DNA of 64,000 nucleotides from Paenarthrobacter nicotinovorans (GCF_021919345.1 NZ_CP089293.1:3224001-3288000), one strand, 5' to 3'. Positions 26,308-35,081 are shown, counted from the stretch's first letter. Numbers and translations: made by a program. Notes: generated from the sequence alone by a model not told the origin.

Positions 26308-27372
26308 CTAGTCAGGAGAGGAGCCGGGATCGAATGAAACCGGCTTGGGATGTTGTTCGTCGCTGGCCGTTGCGAGGCCAGGAAGTGCGTCGGCAGGGAT
26401 GATCAGGGCGGCGGCAAGGAACGCTGCCGCCGGGTTTGGCGGACCGTTGGAAGACCCGGCTGAACCGCCGCCGGCGAGGCCTGATGGGACCGCGTCGCGG
26501 TCACCCGGCAGACCGGGCTGCGTTGCCGGATCAGCGGACGAAGACGAGGCGCCAAGCACCGCAGTGATTCCCGTGGGGCCGAAGCTACGGGTGGACATCA
26601 CCCATGGAGATGCATCGAGTGCGGCCCCCGCAGCCGCGGACGGTTCCGAAAGTTGGCTTTGTTCAGCCGGGGCACTTGTGGCCGGGTCAGCTGGAATTAC
26701 GACGTCGGTCCCCGGCGAGGTGCCGGCGTCCGGTCCGGCCGGAGGTACTGACCCACTGGTAACGGGTGCAGCCGGGACCTCTTCCGCAGGAACGGCAACC
26801 GGAGGCACAACCACGGGTGGAAGGGTCACCGGTGGAACCACGGAATCGAGGGGTGGCAGAACAGCATCGACCACGCCCACCACCGGCTCCACCACGGGGT
26901 TGAGCACATCGGTCACAGGTTCCAGGCGCACGGGTTCCAGGGCTGAGTTCACCGGCGGGACAACGACGTCAACCGTGCGGTCCACGGTATCTGTAGCCGG
27001 AACGAGCACTGTGTTCACGACTGTTCCCGCAGTGTCCCCTGGGAGGACCTGGTTGACCACCGGCACGGCGCTTACTGCCTGATCCACTGTGCCGCCCGCG
27101 TGCTGCACCACGGGCGTGACGGCAGGTACGGGGACGTTGAGGTGATCGGCCGGCAGCAAGCCCTTGACGGCGGCCGGCAGGGCTACGTCGGGAAGCGGAA
27201 TGCTGATGGAGCTCGATGAGGTCGTGCTCTCCAAGAGGTTCTTTTCGGCAGGACCCGCGTCCGCATTTGCAGCGGTGGCTGAGAGCGCCATCCAGATTGC
27301 GGTACCGGCACCCGCGACCATGACGGAGCGGAGAATGCTGGCAGCACGCGGAAAAACGCGCGAACCCCTCAT
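26308..27372 (-). CDS. Secreted Pro/Val-rich protein, partner of the chaplin-like gene
   Basis: The 354-residue protein has a signal peptide ending LSATAANADA, almost the same cleavage region as its neighbour's LSATAANAADT. The mature protein has weak repeats of VVxPV and VxxVLPP type between about residues 60 and 190, a proline-rich middle with PPVxxPPV runs, and a C-terminal hydrophobic patch (NPAAAFLAAALIIP) without a sorting signal. The ATG at 27372 is preceded by GGGGGTG; an upstream ATG at 27414 would add 14 residues. It lies 98 bp upstream of the chaplin-like gene on the same strand. I do not recognise a named family. Confidence 0.7.
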   Translation of the reverse strand: MRGSRVFPRAASILRSVMVAGAGTAIWMALSATAANADAGPAEKNLLESTTSSSSISIPLPDVALPAAVKGLLPADHLNVPVPAVTPVVQHAGGTVDQAVSAVPVVNQVLPGDTAGTVVNTVLVPATDTVDRTVDVVVPPVNSALEPVRLEPVTDVLNPVVEPVVGVVDAVLPPLDSVVPPVTLPPVVVPPVAVPAEEVPAAPVTSGSVPPAGPDAGTSPGTDVVIPADPATSAPAEQSQLSEPSAAAGAALDASPWVMSTRSFGPTGITAVLGASSSSADPATQPGLPGDRDAVPSGLAGGGSAGSSNGPPNPAAAFLAAALIIPADALPGLATASDEQHPKPVSFDPGSSPD

Positions 27373-27484
27373 CTCGACACCCCCAGGTAGTCGCGAACCA
27401 TTGGTCGCCTTCATCCTAGGAAGGACTATTGGAATAGTCCATAGTCAGGAGTAAAGAAGATGAGAAATTTGTAAGGAACCTTGT

Positions 27485-28375
27485 TTATGACGGGTAGGAG
27501 CCTGTTTTCCCCGGACCAAAGTCTGCCGTGCCCAGCGAGGTGCGTCCTTGGGCGTTGGTTTCCTGCAGCCGCTTGATGAACCAGCGCGACTGTTCCGGGC
27601 CGTAAGGCAGCACTGGAATGGCCTTGGTGGCGTCTGAGGGCATGTCGCGGATGGACTGGGTTGCCTGGCGCACCGCCGTGCCCATGGTGTCCGCCATTGT
27701 CTTGACGAACTCGTCACTGACATGTTTTCCGTGGCCCGGGACCAGGAATTCGTAACGGTGCCTCAGCGCCGAGATGTGCCGCAGCGCATCCGCCCACTCT
27801 TCGGGATAGGAGTCCTCGAACGACGGGTGCGCGCCCTGTTCCACCAGGTCACCCACGTACAGGGTGGAGCTGGTTCCTACCAGCAGGTCGCCGTCCGTGT
27901 GGGCGCGGCCCAGGTAGAACAGCGTGGCGGTGATCCCTCCGAGGTCCACCAGCACAGGCTGGTCGTGGACCAGCGCGTTCGGGACAACAATTTCGACGGC
28001 GTCGCCCTCCCCCGCTGCCATCTCGGGTTCGTTGGTGGCCACGAAGCGTCGCTGGTTGTCGGCGTCGCGTTCGATGGTGGCCGCACAGTTGGCGTGCGCC
28101 CAAAACTCGGTAACGCCGTCGTCAGCGAAAACGGCGTTACCGAAGAAGTGGTCGTAGTGCGCATGGGTGTTCACCACCACCAGCGGCAGCTGGGTCTTTT
28201 CACGAACCGCAGCAAGGATCTCCCGGCCTTGGCGCGGGCCGCAGCCGGTATCGATGACCATGGCGAGCTCAGAGCCCACCACCAGCCCGGTGTTGAGTAA
28301 CGATCCCTCGGTTTCCAAGACGTAGTTGTCCGGTCCAAGTTCCAGCCAAGCTGACAATGCGTTCTCCGTATCCAC
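27485..28375 (-). CDS. MBL-fold metallo-hydrolase
   Basis: The 296-residue cytosolic protein has the metallo-beta-lactamase fold motifs: VIDTGCG, the zinc motif THAHYDHFFG (about residues 70-79), the later histidine in GRAHTDGD, TLYVGDLVEQG and VPGHGKHV. All metal ligands of the family are present. The start is a GTG at 28375. It is similar in layout to cyclase-type and Vmh-type hydrolases acting on thioesters or lactones, but the substrate cannot be read from sequence. It is preceded and followed by surface-protein genes on the same strand. Confidence 0.85.
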   Translation of the reverse strand: MDTENALSAWLELGPDNYVLETEGSLLNTGLVVGSELAMVIDTGCGPRQGREILAAVREKTQLPLVVVNTHAHYDHFFGNAVFADDGVTEFWAHANCAATIERDADNQRRFVATNEPEMAAGEGDAVEIVVPNALVHDQPVLVDLGGITATLFYLGRAHTDGDLLVGTSSTLYVGDLVEQGAHPSFEDSYPEEWADALRHISALRHRYEFLVPGHGKHVSDEFVKTMADTMGTAVRQATQSIRDMPSDATKAIPVLPYGPEQSRWFIKRLQETNAQGRTSLGTADFGPGKTGSYPS

Positions 28376-28458
28376 TGCAATCCGGCGATGTTCAGGCCTC
28401 TACTCTACCCACGGAAAGCTGGGAGGGAGCGGAATGAACCGGCCGCCGGTGCGGGGAT

Positions 28459-30675
28459 TTAGAGAATGGCGGTCATGACGTTCCAGCCGGCGCCGACCTG
28501 GCCGAAGCGCAGCCACCATCCGGAGCCATCGCCGGTGTAGAGCAGCAGATCTCCGGCTGTGTTGCGCCCAAGGACGTCCACCTTGCCGTCGCCGTCGAAA
28601 TCACCGGGCGCCTCAATGGCGTTGAAGATGTTCCAGCCGGAGCCGATTTGGCTGGTGGCCAGCCACCCGCCCGTGCCGTTCCCCGGGTAGAGCAGGAGTG
28701 CTCCGGACCCGTTGCGGGCAATGATGTCTGCTTTGCCGTCGCCGTTGAAGTCACCTACGCCGTCGATGGCCGTCATGATGTTCCAGCCGGCGCCGATCTG
28801 GCGAGGCTGCAGCCAGCCGCCGGTGCCGTTGCCCGGGTAAAGCCAGAGCACGCCGTTGCCGTCGCGGGCAATGATGTCAGCAGTTGCGTCGCCGTTGAAG
28901 TCACCTGATGCCTTGATGGAGGTCATCACGTTCCAGCCGGCACCGATCTGACGGGCGCCCAGCAGGCCGCCCCAACCGTTGCCCGGGTAAAGCCAAAGCA
29001 CGCCGTTGCCGTCGCGGGCAATGACATCTGCGTAGCCGTCGCCGTTGAAGTCGCCCGGTGCCTCGATGGAGGTCATGCCGTTCCAGCCCACACCGATCTG
29101 GGTGCGGCCGCCCTTCCAGCCTCCGTAGCCGTTGCCCCGGTAAAGCCACAGGGCACCGCTGCCATCGCGGGCAATGACGTCGCTGGTGCCGTCTCCGTTG
29201 AAGTCGGTGAGCTTCTTGTTCAGTGCTGCAGCGGGGGCGGTGCCACCGAACTTCTTCAATGCTGCGGTGGCATCCACCAGGCCTGCGCCGCATCCGGCCG
29301 AGCAGCCACCCGGCAGCGGCCTGGCAGACTCTTTGAGCTGCTGCTCCACCTGTGCAGGAGTGACGGTGCTGCCCTCGGCGGACATAAGAAGAGCTGCAAC
29401 GCCCGCCACGTGGGGAGCGGCCATGGACGTTCCCTCCATCCAGGCGAAAGCGGGCTCGCCGGGCGTGGTGGTTCCGTAGTTCAGGGTGGACAAAATTCCG
29501 CGGCTCACGTCAACCGACATGTCGCCACCGGGTGCCGTGACGTCCACGGTGGGACCGTAGTTGGAGTACACGGCCCGGGCTCCGGCTTTGTCGCTGGCAG
29601 CTACGGCGACGACGTTCTGGCAGTTGGCAGGGCTGGCATCAGCCGCAGGGCGGTTGGAGTTACCTGCCGAGGCAACAACCACGGCGCCGGCGTTGTACGC
29701 AAAGTTGATGGCGTTCTGGTAAGTGGTGGAGCACTCTTTGATGCCGCCCAGGCTGAGGTTAATGACCTTGGCCGGGTTGGGGTTCACGGGAGCATCAGCC
29801 ACTACGCCACCTGCAGCCCAGATGATCGAATCGGCGATATCGGAGCTGTAGCCGCCACAGACGCCAAGCGCCCGGACGGGGAGAATCCTGGCACCCGGCG
29901 CAACGCCGGAGATGCCGATGCTGTTGTTTCCGAGGGCCGCCACGATTCCGGCCACATGGGTTCCGTGCCATGAGGAGTTCTCGGCGGGGCTGCCGGATTC
30001 ACACTCTTCCGCCGGCACCCAGTCGCCCTGGTCCGTGGGGTCGGGATCGCGGCCGTTGCCATCCCGCGCATCGGCGGCGCTGGAAATCATGTCGTAGCCG
30101 GGCAACACATTGGCGTTGAGTTCAGGGTGGTTGGTGATGCCAGTGTCCACCACGGCAACAACTACGCCTTCGCCGTGGTTGTAGTCCCAGGCACCCGGGG
30201 TGCGGACGCCGGACAGGTTGTCCCACAGGTTCCACTGCTCCAAGTAGCCGTAGTCCTGTGAGTGCGAGGTGGGACGCATGATGTCGTCAGCCTCTGCGTA
30301 GGCCACGTTGGGATCCGCGCGAAGGGTTTCCACGAAAGCCTGGGCCTCCGTTGCCGAAAGTGCCTCATCGAGCTTGATGACGTGACCCCCGGTGGCATTT
30401 TCACGGGAGCTCTTGGCCTGCACACCCAGCTTGGTGGCTGCTTTGTCCGCCGCGTTCTCGGCCTTCACCGCAGCAGCCTGGGCTGCGCTGTCGCGAATAC
30501 CCACGATGAACTGGTCAGTGGGGGTCTCTGCCGCGGCCTTGAGGACCTTGGGGGTGCTCGGGATGATGTTGATCTGGTCAGCAGCGGCTGGCTGGACGGC
30601 CAGTCCTCCGGTGATCAGAAGCGTGGTCATGGCTAAGCCAATAGTTCTTAGAGAACGGAGTCGGGGATTATTCAC
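28459..30675 (-). CDS. Secreted S8 serine protease with FG-GAP/VCBS repeats
   Basis: The 738-residue subtilisin-like protease has a signal peptide (TTLLITGGLAVQPAAA), an I9-type propeptide (TDQFIVGIRD to about residue 135), and the catalytic triad Asp in VAVVDTGI, His in SWHGTHVAG and Ser in EGTSMAAPH. The C-terminal third has about five FG-GAP-type repeats, each with DFNGDGxxDVIARDGxGxLWLY, which bind calcium in a beta-propeller and often mediate adhesion. The GTG at 30675 has AGGA 7 nt upstream and gives the signal peptide; a longer frame reaching 30837 has no ribosome site. It is exported and has no sorting signal. Confidence 0.9.
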   Translation of the reverse strand: MNNPRLRSLRTIGLAMTTLLITGGLAVQPAAADQINIIPSTPKVLKAAAETPTDQFIVGIRDSAAQAAAVKAENAADKAATKLGVQAKSSRENATGGHVIKLDEALSATEAQAFVETLRADPNVAYAEADDIMRPTSHSQDYGYLEQWNLWDNLSGVRTPGAWDYNHGEGVVVAVVDTGITNHPELNANVLPGYDMISSAADARDGNGRDPDPTDQGDWVPAEECESGSPAENSSWHGTHVAGIVAALGNNSIGISGVAPGARILPVRALGVCGGYSSDIADSIIWAAGGVVADAPVNPNPAKVINLSLGGIKECSTTYQNAINFAYNAGAVVVASAGNSNRPAADASPANCQNVVAVAASDKAGARAVYSNYGPTVDVTAPGGDMSVDVSRGILSTLNYGTTTPGEPAFAWMEGTSMAAPHVAGVAALLMSAEGSTVTPAQVEQQLKESARPLPGGCSAGCGAGLVDATAALKKFGGTAPAAALNKKLTDFNGDGTSDVIARDGSGALWLYRGNGYGGWKGGRTQIGVGWNGMTSIEAPGDFNGDGYADVIARDGNGVLWLYPGNGWGGLLGARQIGAGWNVMTSIKASGDFNGDATADIIARDGNGVLWLYPGNGTGGWLQPRQIGAGWNIMTAIDGVGDFNGDGKADIIARNGSGALLLYPGNGTGGWLATSQIGSGWNIFNAIEAPGDFDGDGKVDVLGRNTAGDLLLYTGDGSGWWLRFGQVGAGWNVMTAIL

Positions 30676-30786
30676 TGGGCATCCTAGGGAAAAATCGCGG
30701 CAGCCTTGAACGGCTGATCGCGGGCAACTGGAGACCACCAGCTGACCCCCAGGAAATTGTAAGCTGACTCTCGACTCTCCGTGCAC

Positions 30787-30806
30787 ACCGTCACATTTGT
30801 GACGGT
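30787..30806. promoter_or_regulatory. Palindrome upstream of the S8 protease gene
   Basis: Arms ACCGTCACA and TGTGACGGT flank a TT centre, a 20-bp palindrome 112 bp upstream of the protease start. It resembles a dimeric-regulator operator; the orientation of the TGTGA halves is opposite to the CRP consensus. Confidence 0.45.
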
Positions 30807-30827
30807 AACGGTGCCGGATAAAGCAGG

Positions 30828-30871
30828 ACCAGCCCACTACAGCATCCGACGGGATGCCGTAATGGGCTGGT
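30828..30871 (-). terminator. Terminator of the LASTG-protein gene
   Basis: Arms 30828-30847 and 30852-30871 pair over 20 positions, two of them as G-T wobbles on one strand, around a 4-nt loop, 19 bp beyond the stop codon. Confidence 0.8.
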
Positions 30872-30889
30872 GCCTACCGCTAGTGACGA

Positions 30890-32575
30890 TTAGCTGTGAC
30901 GGGAAGCTGCCTTCCTGCGGGTGACCAACATCAGGACCAGCCCGAAGAGGACAAGAACCGCAGCGATCGCTACGTAGGGAGTCGCCTGGGCACCAGTGGA
31001 GGCCAGGTTCTCATCCGAGCCCTCGTTCACGGACCTGTCCGCGCAAACACCCGAATTCGAGGTTCCATTACCTGCGACGCCCGGGATTTCCTCGCAGCTG
31101 TCCTCACTCGGTGCCACGGCCGGAGTCGTCTCCGAGGGAGTTGACGACGGCGGGGTCGTCTCCGAGGGGGTCGACGTCGCCGGAGGCGTCTCAACCGGCT
31201 TCGTCTCAGACGGCGTCGGGGTCGGCGTCTCAACCGGCTTCGTCTCCGAAGGCGACGGGGTCGGCGTCGGCGTCTCAACCGGCTTCGTCTCCGAAGGCGA
31301 CGGGGTCGGCGTCGGCGTCTCAACCGGCTTCGTCTCCGAAGGCGTCGGAGTCGGCGTCGGCGTCTCAACCGGCTTCGTCTCCGAAGGCGTCGGAGTCGGC
31401 GTCTCAACCGGCTTCGTCTCCGAAGGCGTCGGAGTCGGCGTCGGCGTCTCAACCGGCTTCGTCTCCGAAGGCGTCGGAGTCGGAGTCGGCGTCGGCGTTA
31501 CCGGGATCTCGTCCACAGTGACCGTGGCTGAAGCGTTGATGACCTTGGAGTCAACGTGGTTGAAGACCGCGAAAACCTGGCAGTCAGTGTCGCCGTTGTG
31601 GAACCAGTTGAGGCTGTCATCGGTAGCCGGAACCACGGAGGCGGACAGCTTCAGGGTGCCGGGCTGGTCAACCGTGACACAGAGATCGACGTCAACGGAA
31701 TCGCCAACGACGGGCTGCGTGTCCACAGTCAGGAGGTTGCCTCGCAGCGTGGCGTCTGTTTCATCCGGGCACAGGGTTACGTTTCCCGTGGAGGCCGAGA
31801 GGTTGATGGGAGTACCTGCAACGTTGGTTTTCAGCGTTACCCGCGCTTCGTCGCCGACAGAAAGGGGGCCCTGGGTTGCCGGCGAAATGCCCAGCTCGGG
31901 AACGTACGGCACGGCCAGGAAGTCGAGTGTCTCCTCGATATCGTTCGGGCCCAGCTTGCTTTCATCACAGATGGACTGGGCGTATTCCCGCAAGTTGTTG
32001 TAATCCGCGACGCACCAGGCCAGCTGCTGAACCCGGTAGCGCGACTCGGAGTCCGTATCAGAGGTGACGAATACGCTTTCGGTTCCGCTGGTGTACTGGA
32101 ACCCGTTCTGAACGATATAGGCGAAGGCGCGACGTTGGAAGTCGGTCATGCCAGAGTTCTTGTCAACGTCGTCATGAAGCGGGCGGCCATCGATGCACGA
32201 CTGCAGTTCCGGGTCCGTGCAGTACATCCAGGCGCTCACTGGACCGCCGTTTGCGGGTCCTCCTTCAGCTTCGGTTGCGTACCGCACGCCGCACAGAGGA
32301 ACAGTGGCATCGCCGCCGTTAGGAGCGACACCGTTGGCGGTGTACAGGGGAACGACGAGCCCGCGGTTGTAGTTGGCGAGGCTGACTCCCTCGACGGTGG
32401 TGGACGGGTCGGTCACATGTGCGGTGGTACCCGGGCAAGGTGGAGCCTCAAAGGAGGTGCTTGCGTTTGGGGGTGCCACTGCGGTTGCGGGAGTTGGCAT
32501 GCCTAACTGCGCAGCAAATACCCCCGCAACCAACAGAGTTGACGCGGCCAAACCCGCGGCGAGACGTTTCAGCAT
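30890..32575 (-). CDS. LASTG-anchored surface protein with possible thioester domain and Pro-Thr-Ser stalk
   Basis: The 561-residue protein has a signal peptide (to about residue 35), a cysteine-containing globular part of roughly 320 residues, a stalk of repeated [11 protein letters not shown] units (about residues 370-475), a CEEIPGV segment and the sorting signal LASTG, hydrophobic segment and RRKAASRH. The N-terminal segments AWMYCTDPE and [11 protein letters not shown] resemble the Cys and Gln regions of TQXA thioester adhesin domains, but this is uncertain. The ATG at 32575 has AAGGA upstream; an in-frame TTG at 32587 is weaker. It is likely anchored by a class E sortase. A DUF11/Ig-like fold follows the first domain ([10 protein letters not shown]). 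Confidence 0.75.
   Translation of the reverse strand: MLKRLAAGLAASTLLVAGVFAAQLGMPTPATAVAPPNASTSFEAPPCPGTTAHVTDPSTTVEGVSLANYNRGLVVPLYTANGVAPNGGDATVPLCGVRYATEAEGGPANGGPVSAWMYCTDPELQSCIDGRPLHDDVDKNSGMTDFQRRAFAYIVQNGFQYTSGTESVFVTSDTDSESRYRVQQLAWCVADYNNLREYAQSICDESKLGPNDIEETLDFLAVPYVPELGISPATQGPLSVGDEARVTLKTNVAGTPINLSASTGNVTLCPDETDATLRGNLLTVDTQPVVGDSVDVDLCVTVDQPGTLKLSASVVPATDDSLNWFHNGDTDCQVFAVFNHVDSKVINASATVTVDEIPVTPTPTPTPTPSETKPVETPTPTPTPSETKPVETPTPTPSETKPVETPTPTPTPSETKPVETPTPTPSPSETKPVETPTPTPSPSETKPVETPTPTPSETKPVETPPATSTPSETTPPSSTPSETTPAVAPSEDSCEEIPGVAGNGTSNSGVCADRSVNEGSDENLASTGAQATPYVAIAAVLVLFGLVLMLVTRRKAASRHS
31195..31500 (-). repeat. Coding repeat: [10 protein letters not shown] stalk
   Basis: Seven near-identical DNA units of 36, 42 or 48 bp encode the [11 protein letters not shown] stalk. 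The length differences are multiples of 6 bp, from added Thr-Pro codon pairs. Confidence 0.85.
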
Positions 32576-32712
32576 TATTTCCTTCAACTTGAACTAAACG
32601 AGAACAAAGGACGGCGGCCCGCGCATCCAGCGCAGGGGGTCCCTCAGCAAGTTCGTGTTTTCAGGCCGCGTTTTGTGATGTCGAGATGCGGAAGAGTGAT
32701 CAACGTCTCTTA

Positions 32713-32749
32713 TTTGCGGGTGAGCGAACCACCACAGCTCACCCGCATT
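32713..32749 (-). terminator. Terminator of the VOC gene
   Basis: Arms 32716-32725 and 32737-32746 form a perfect 10-bp stem (GCGGGTGAGC) with an 11-nt loop, just beyond the VOC stop codon on the minus strand. Confidence 0.75.
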
Positions 32750-32755
32750 CTTTGC

Positions 32756-33124
32756 CTAGGTCCGGTCGTGAAGCGTGACGTGGTATCCATCGGGGTCGGC
32801 AAAGGTGACGGTGCGACCGAACGGCCCGTCGATCGGAGCCGTGACGATTGGGTGGCCGTCACGTGCCAGGGCGTCGTGGATTTCCTGGACATCGGTGGCG
32901 TGCAACCAGATAGCGGCGCCGATGCCGGGTTGGTCGACGGATTCCAAATCAGTACCCGGGACGATGCTCCTCAGCGCGAAGGCTATGGGCCTGGTTTCGA
33001 AGACGACGGCGTGGGGCGGGCCGGCCTGCGAGCGGATGAGGCCGAGGTAGTTCTCGTAGAACGCCCGCGAGGCGTCGAGATCACGGACTTGGAGGGAGAT
33101 GAAGTCGGGGCCGGTGACAGGCAT
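32756..33124 (-). CDS. VOC family protein (glyoxalase/bleomycin-resistance fold)
   Basis: The 122-residue protein has the paired beta-alpha-beta-beta-beta modules of the vicinal-oxygen-chelate fold: DFISLQVRDLDASRAFYENYLGL at the N-terminus (positions 6-28) and FADPDGYHVTLHD at the C-terminus. AAGGAG precedes the ATG at 33124; the longer ORF would cross the operator. It is divergent from a MarR gene with two shared palindromic sites between, so it is probably derepressed by an aromatic or electrophilic ligand. The substrate is unknown. Confidence 0.88.
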   Translation of the reverse strand: MPVTGPDFISLQVRDLDASRAFYENYLGLIRSQAGPPHAVVFETRPIAFALRSIVPGTDLESVDQPGIGAAIWLHATDVQEIHDALARDGHPIVTAPIDGPFGRTVTFADPDGYHVTLHDRT

Positions 33125-33144
33125 GGTGGAACTCCTTAGTTCTA

Positions 33145-33160
33145 TGTCAGTTATCTGACA
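33145..33160. promoter_or_regulatory. MarR operator 1
   Basis: TGTCAG-TTAT-CTGACA is a 16-bp inverted repeat in the VOC/MarR intergenic region, 21 bp upstream of the VOC start. Confidence 0.8.
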
Positions 33161-33172
33161 CGCATCAACGTA

Positions 33173-33188
33173 TGTCAGAATACTGACA
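33173..33188. promoter_or_regulatory. MarR operator 2, overlapping the marR start codon
   Basis: TGTCAG-AATA-CTGACA repeats the first operator with centres 28 bp apart. Its last base is the A of the MarR ATG at 33188. Confidence 0.8.
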
Positions 33189-33655
33189 TGAGTCAACGCG
33201 GGATCGACCTCACCACGTCACTGGGCTATCTGCTGAAGGAAGCCTCGAGCGCCCTCCGCGTCGCCATGGAGGCAGCACTTCGGCCGCTCGGGATGACCGT
33301 GACCCACTACTCGTGCCTGGAGCTTCTTGCGCAACGCCCCGGTTTGTCGAACTCCGAACTGGCCCGTGGGGCGTTCGTGACACGGCAATCCATGAATGTC
33401 CTGCTCCAAGCACTGGAGCGGGACGGTTACGTAACGCGACCGGCAGAAGCCCGGGTTGGAAAAGTCCTGCCTACGCAGCTCACCCCCCTTGGCCGGCGAA
33501 AGCTGGAGAAGGCGACCACTGCGGTCAGGGAGGTTGAGCTCAGGATGCTGGCCGGCATGACAAAAGAGGACCAATCAACAGCGCTCAGGATCCTGCGAAG
33601 CATGGTCCACTCCCTGCGCGACGACAACCAGGATGCAAACGATGCGGATCATTAG
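33188..33655 (+). CDS. MarR family transcriptional regulator
   Basis: The 155-residue dimeric winged-helix repressor has the MarR core: GLSNSELARGAFVTRQSMNVLLQALERDGYV (recognition region, positions 53-83) and the wing RVGKVLPTQLTPLGRRKL. No ribosome-binding site precedes the ATG, and an operator overlaps it, so the mRNA may be leaderless or nearly so. It likely represses itself and the divergent VOC gene. A lipoprotein gene starts inside its 3' end. Confidence 0.9.
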   Translation: MSQRGIDLTTSLGYLLKEASSALRVAMEAALRPLGMTVTHYSCLELLAQRPGLSNSELARGAFVTRQSMNVLLQALERDGYVTRPAEARVGKVLPTQLTPLGRRKLEKATTAVREVELRMLAGMTKEDQSTALRILRSMVHSLRDDNQDANDADH

Positions 33656-34127
33656 CACCCTCCGGAAAGGTGCCGCAGCCGCCGTCGTTGGTGTCCTGCT
33701 GAGCGGTTGCACCACACCCGCCGCACCGTCGCGCCCAATGGCGGCAGCTGAAGCAGCCGTTTCGGAAATCCCCGGCGCGACGTTCCAAGCGGACCGTGCG
33801 CGGAACGGTACGACGGCCTACGTCAACGCGACGCTGTCCGTAACGGACGCCTTCGCCGGCGATCCGGCGGCGCTTCTTGACTACTCGCTGGCACAACTGG
33901 CCTCCCAGGACGAGGTGGATCGGGGACAGTTTGTGCGCCTGACCTTTGATGGGACGGGGCAGACGCCGGAGAAAACAAAGACACTACTGGTGTCCTTGAG
34001 GATCAATTCGGAGCAATACGGTGGCGGATCCTCGCTGGAGCTCGCCAACCAGGACCTTGACGAGCGATACGGCACCTGGCCCGCGTCCCCGCCGTCGCTT
34101 CCGCCGTCGCTCCGCTCAGCGGGCTGA
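33642..34127 (+). CDS. Predicted lipoprotein
   Basis: The 161-residue protein has a lipoprotein signal with lipobox LLSGC (about residues 17-21 from the ATG at 33642). The mature part is a single small domain with TAEAAVSEIPGATF-like N-terminus and ends DLDERYGTWPASPPSLP. The start overlaps the marR 3' end by 14 bp; the ATG at 33633 is an alternative. AGGA lies 8 nt before 33642. Family unknown to me. A decayed relative lies at 34928-35081. Confidence 0.75.
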   Translation: MRIISTLRKGAAAAVVGVLLSGCTTPAAPSRPMAAAEAAVSEIPGATFQADRARNGTTAYVNATLSVTDAFAGDPAALLDYSLAQLASQDEVDRGQFVRLTFDGTGQTPEKTKTLLVSLRINSEQYGGGSSLELANQDLDERYGTWPASPPSLPPSLRSAG

Positions 34128-34183
34128 CGACACGCATGGGCTGGGGTGCCCATCGCGGCATCGGCCCGGTCCGCCTAGGGTGG

Positions 34184-34210
34184 AAGGTGCCCGGGAACCT
34201 TGGGCACTTT
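34184..34210 (+). terminator. Hairpin ahead of the second lipoprotein gene
   Basis: Arms 34184-34192 and 34202-34210 pair over 9 positions (one G-T) and end in TTT directly before the ribosome site of the next gene. It may terminate the upstream lipoprotein transcript or modulate the next gene's translation. Confidence 0.45.
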
Positions 34211-34220
34211 GGGGGAAGAT

Positions 34221-34904
34221 ATGCGCAATACAAATTCACGACGGCGGCATCGCCGTCTGCTTTCGGCTACGGCAATCGTTGTGCTCACCGCAGTTACGGC
34301 CGGCGGGCTGGCAGGATGCAGGGTTGAAAAGCGGCCGGCGCCGCCGTACCCGACCGTCGAATGGCAGGGGGCTGCACCCACAGGACCGTTGGAGTCCGAC
34401 CCGTGGGTACAGGCCACAAGGGACTTCCTCGAAGCAGAAGCCGTGGCCCGCAACATCAACGATTTCTCGATACCTGAGCTCGTCCGAACGGCCGGCAGGG
34501 ATATGCGGAGCCGTGCAGCGAGACCGGCATTCGACGACGTGAAACAGAGACGGCGCCCGGACATCCTTCCCGGGCCAACGCCGTTCTTGCCCCTCTCTGT
34601 GACGCCCAACTTCCGGGGCGACCCGAACCGGGCAGCTGTCAGGGGGTGCAGAGCAACTGCGTGGTCTTCGGAAAAGGGAGAAGTGCCTTCCCAGCTGAAG
34701 GGCCACGGCGTCGAGTACCGGATGGAACGGCTGGCTGACGGCACCATGCGGGTGGAATCCTCAGCGAGCGTCCCGGCTTTGGACTGCGCCGATGCCATGC
34801 TTCCCGTGTCATTGTTCGCCCCAGCGCCGGAGCCTTCAGACGTCACCGATGTTAAGGACATCGTGATCGCCGAGCGCGCCGACATTGATCCGCCCGGCAA
34901 ATGA
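34221..34904 (+). CDS. Predicted lipoprotein
   Basis: The 227-residue protein has a basic N-terminus (RNTNSRRRHRR), a hydrophobic stretch and lipobox GLAGC (about residues 29-33 from the ATG at 34221). GGGGGAA lies 4 nt before this ATG, which is preferred over 34200. The mature part has no recognised domain; its core segment YRMERLADGTMRVESSASVP looks like beta structure. Its last codons overlap the start of a relic lipoprotein gene (ATGA at 34901). Function is unknown. Confidence 0.72.
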   Translation: MRNTNSRRRHRRLLSATAIVVLTAVTAGGLAGCRVEKRPAPPYPTVEWQGAAPTGPLESDPWVQATRDFLEAEAVARNINDFSIPELVRTAGRDMRSRAARPAFDDVKQRRRPDILPGPTPFLPLSVTPNFRGDPNRAAVRGCRATAWSSEKGEVPSQLKGHGVEYRMERLADGTMRVESSASVPALDCADAMLPVSLFAPAPEPSDVTDVKDIVIAERADIDPPGK

Positions 34905-34927
34905 GGGGTCAACACCCAGGAGCGGGC

Positions 34928-35081
34928 ATGGCCGTCATGTTGCTCTGCGCAGCGTTGCTCGCCGGATGCACAGTGCCCGGCGACGGGGGCCGATCTCGTG
35001 GCCCGATACGGCGAGTGGCCGGGTTCGGCGCCTACGGTAAATCAAGAGATTCTCCAACGTCCCATAGCCCTTGGACAGTGA
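34928..35081 (+). pseudogene. Relic lipoprotein gene, paralogue of 33642-34127
   Basis: A signal peptide and lipobox (MLLCAALLAGCTVPG) start in one frame, possibly from 34901. After the lipobox another frame encodes DLVARYGEWPGSAPTV and runs to a TGA at 35079-35081, which matches the C-terminal DLDERYGTWPASPPSL of the lipoprotein at 33642. The middle of the gene, about 100 codons, is missing and the ends are out of frame. The first unit of repeat array C begins at its final stop codon. Confidence 0.65.
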
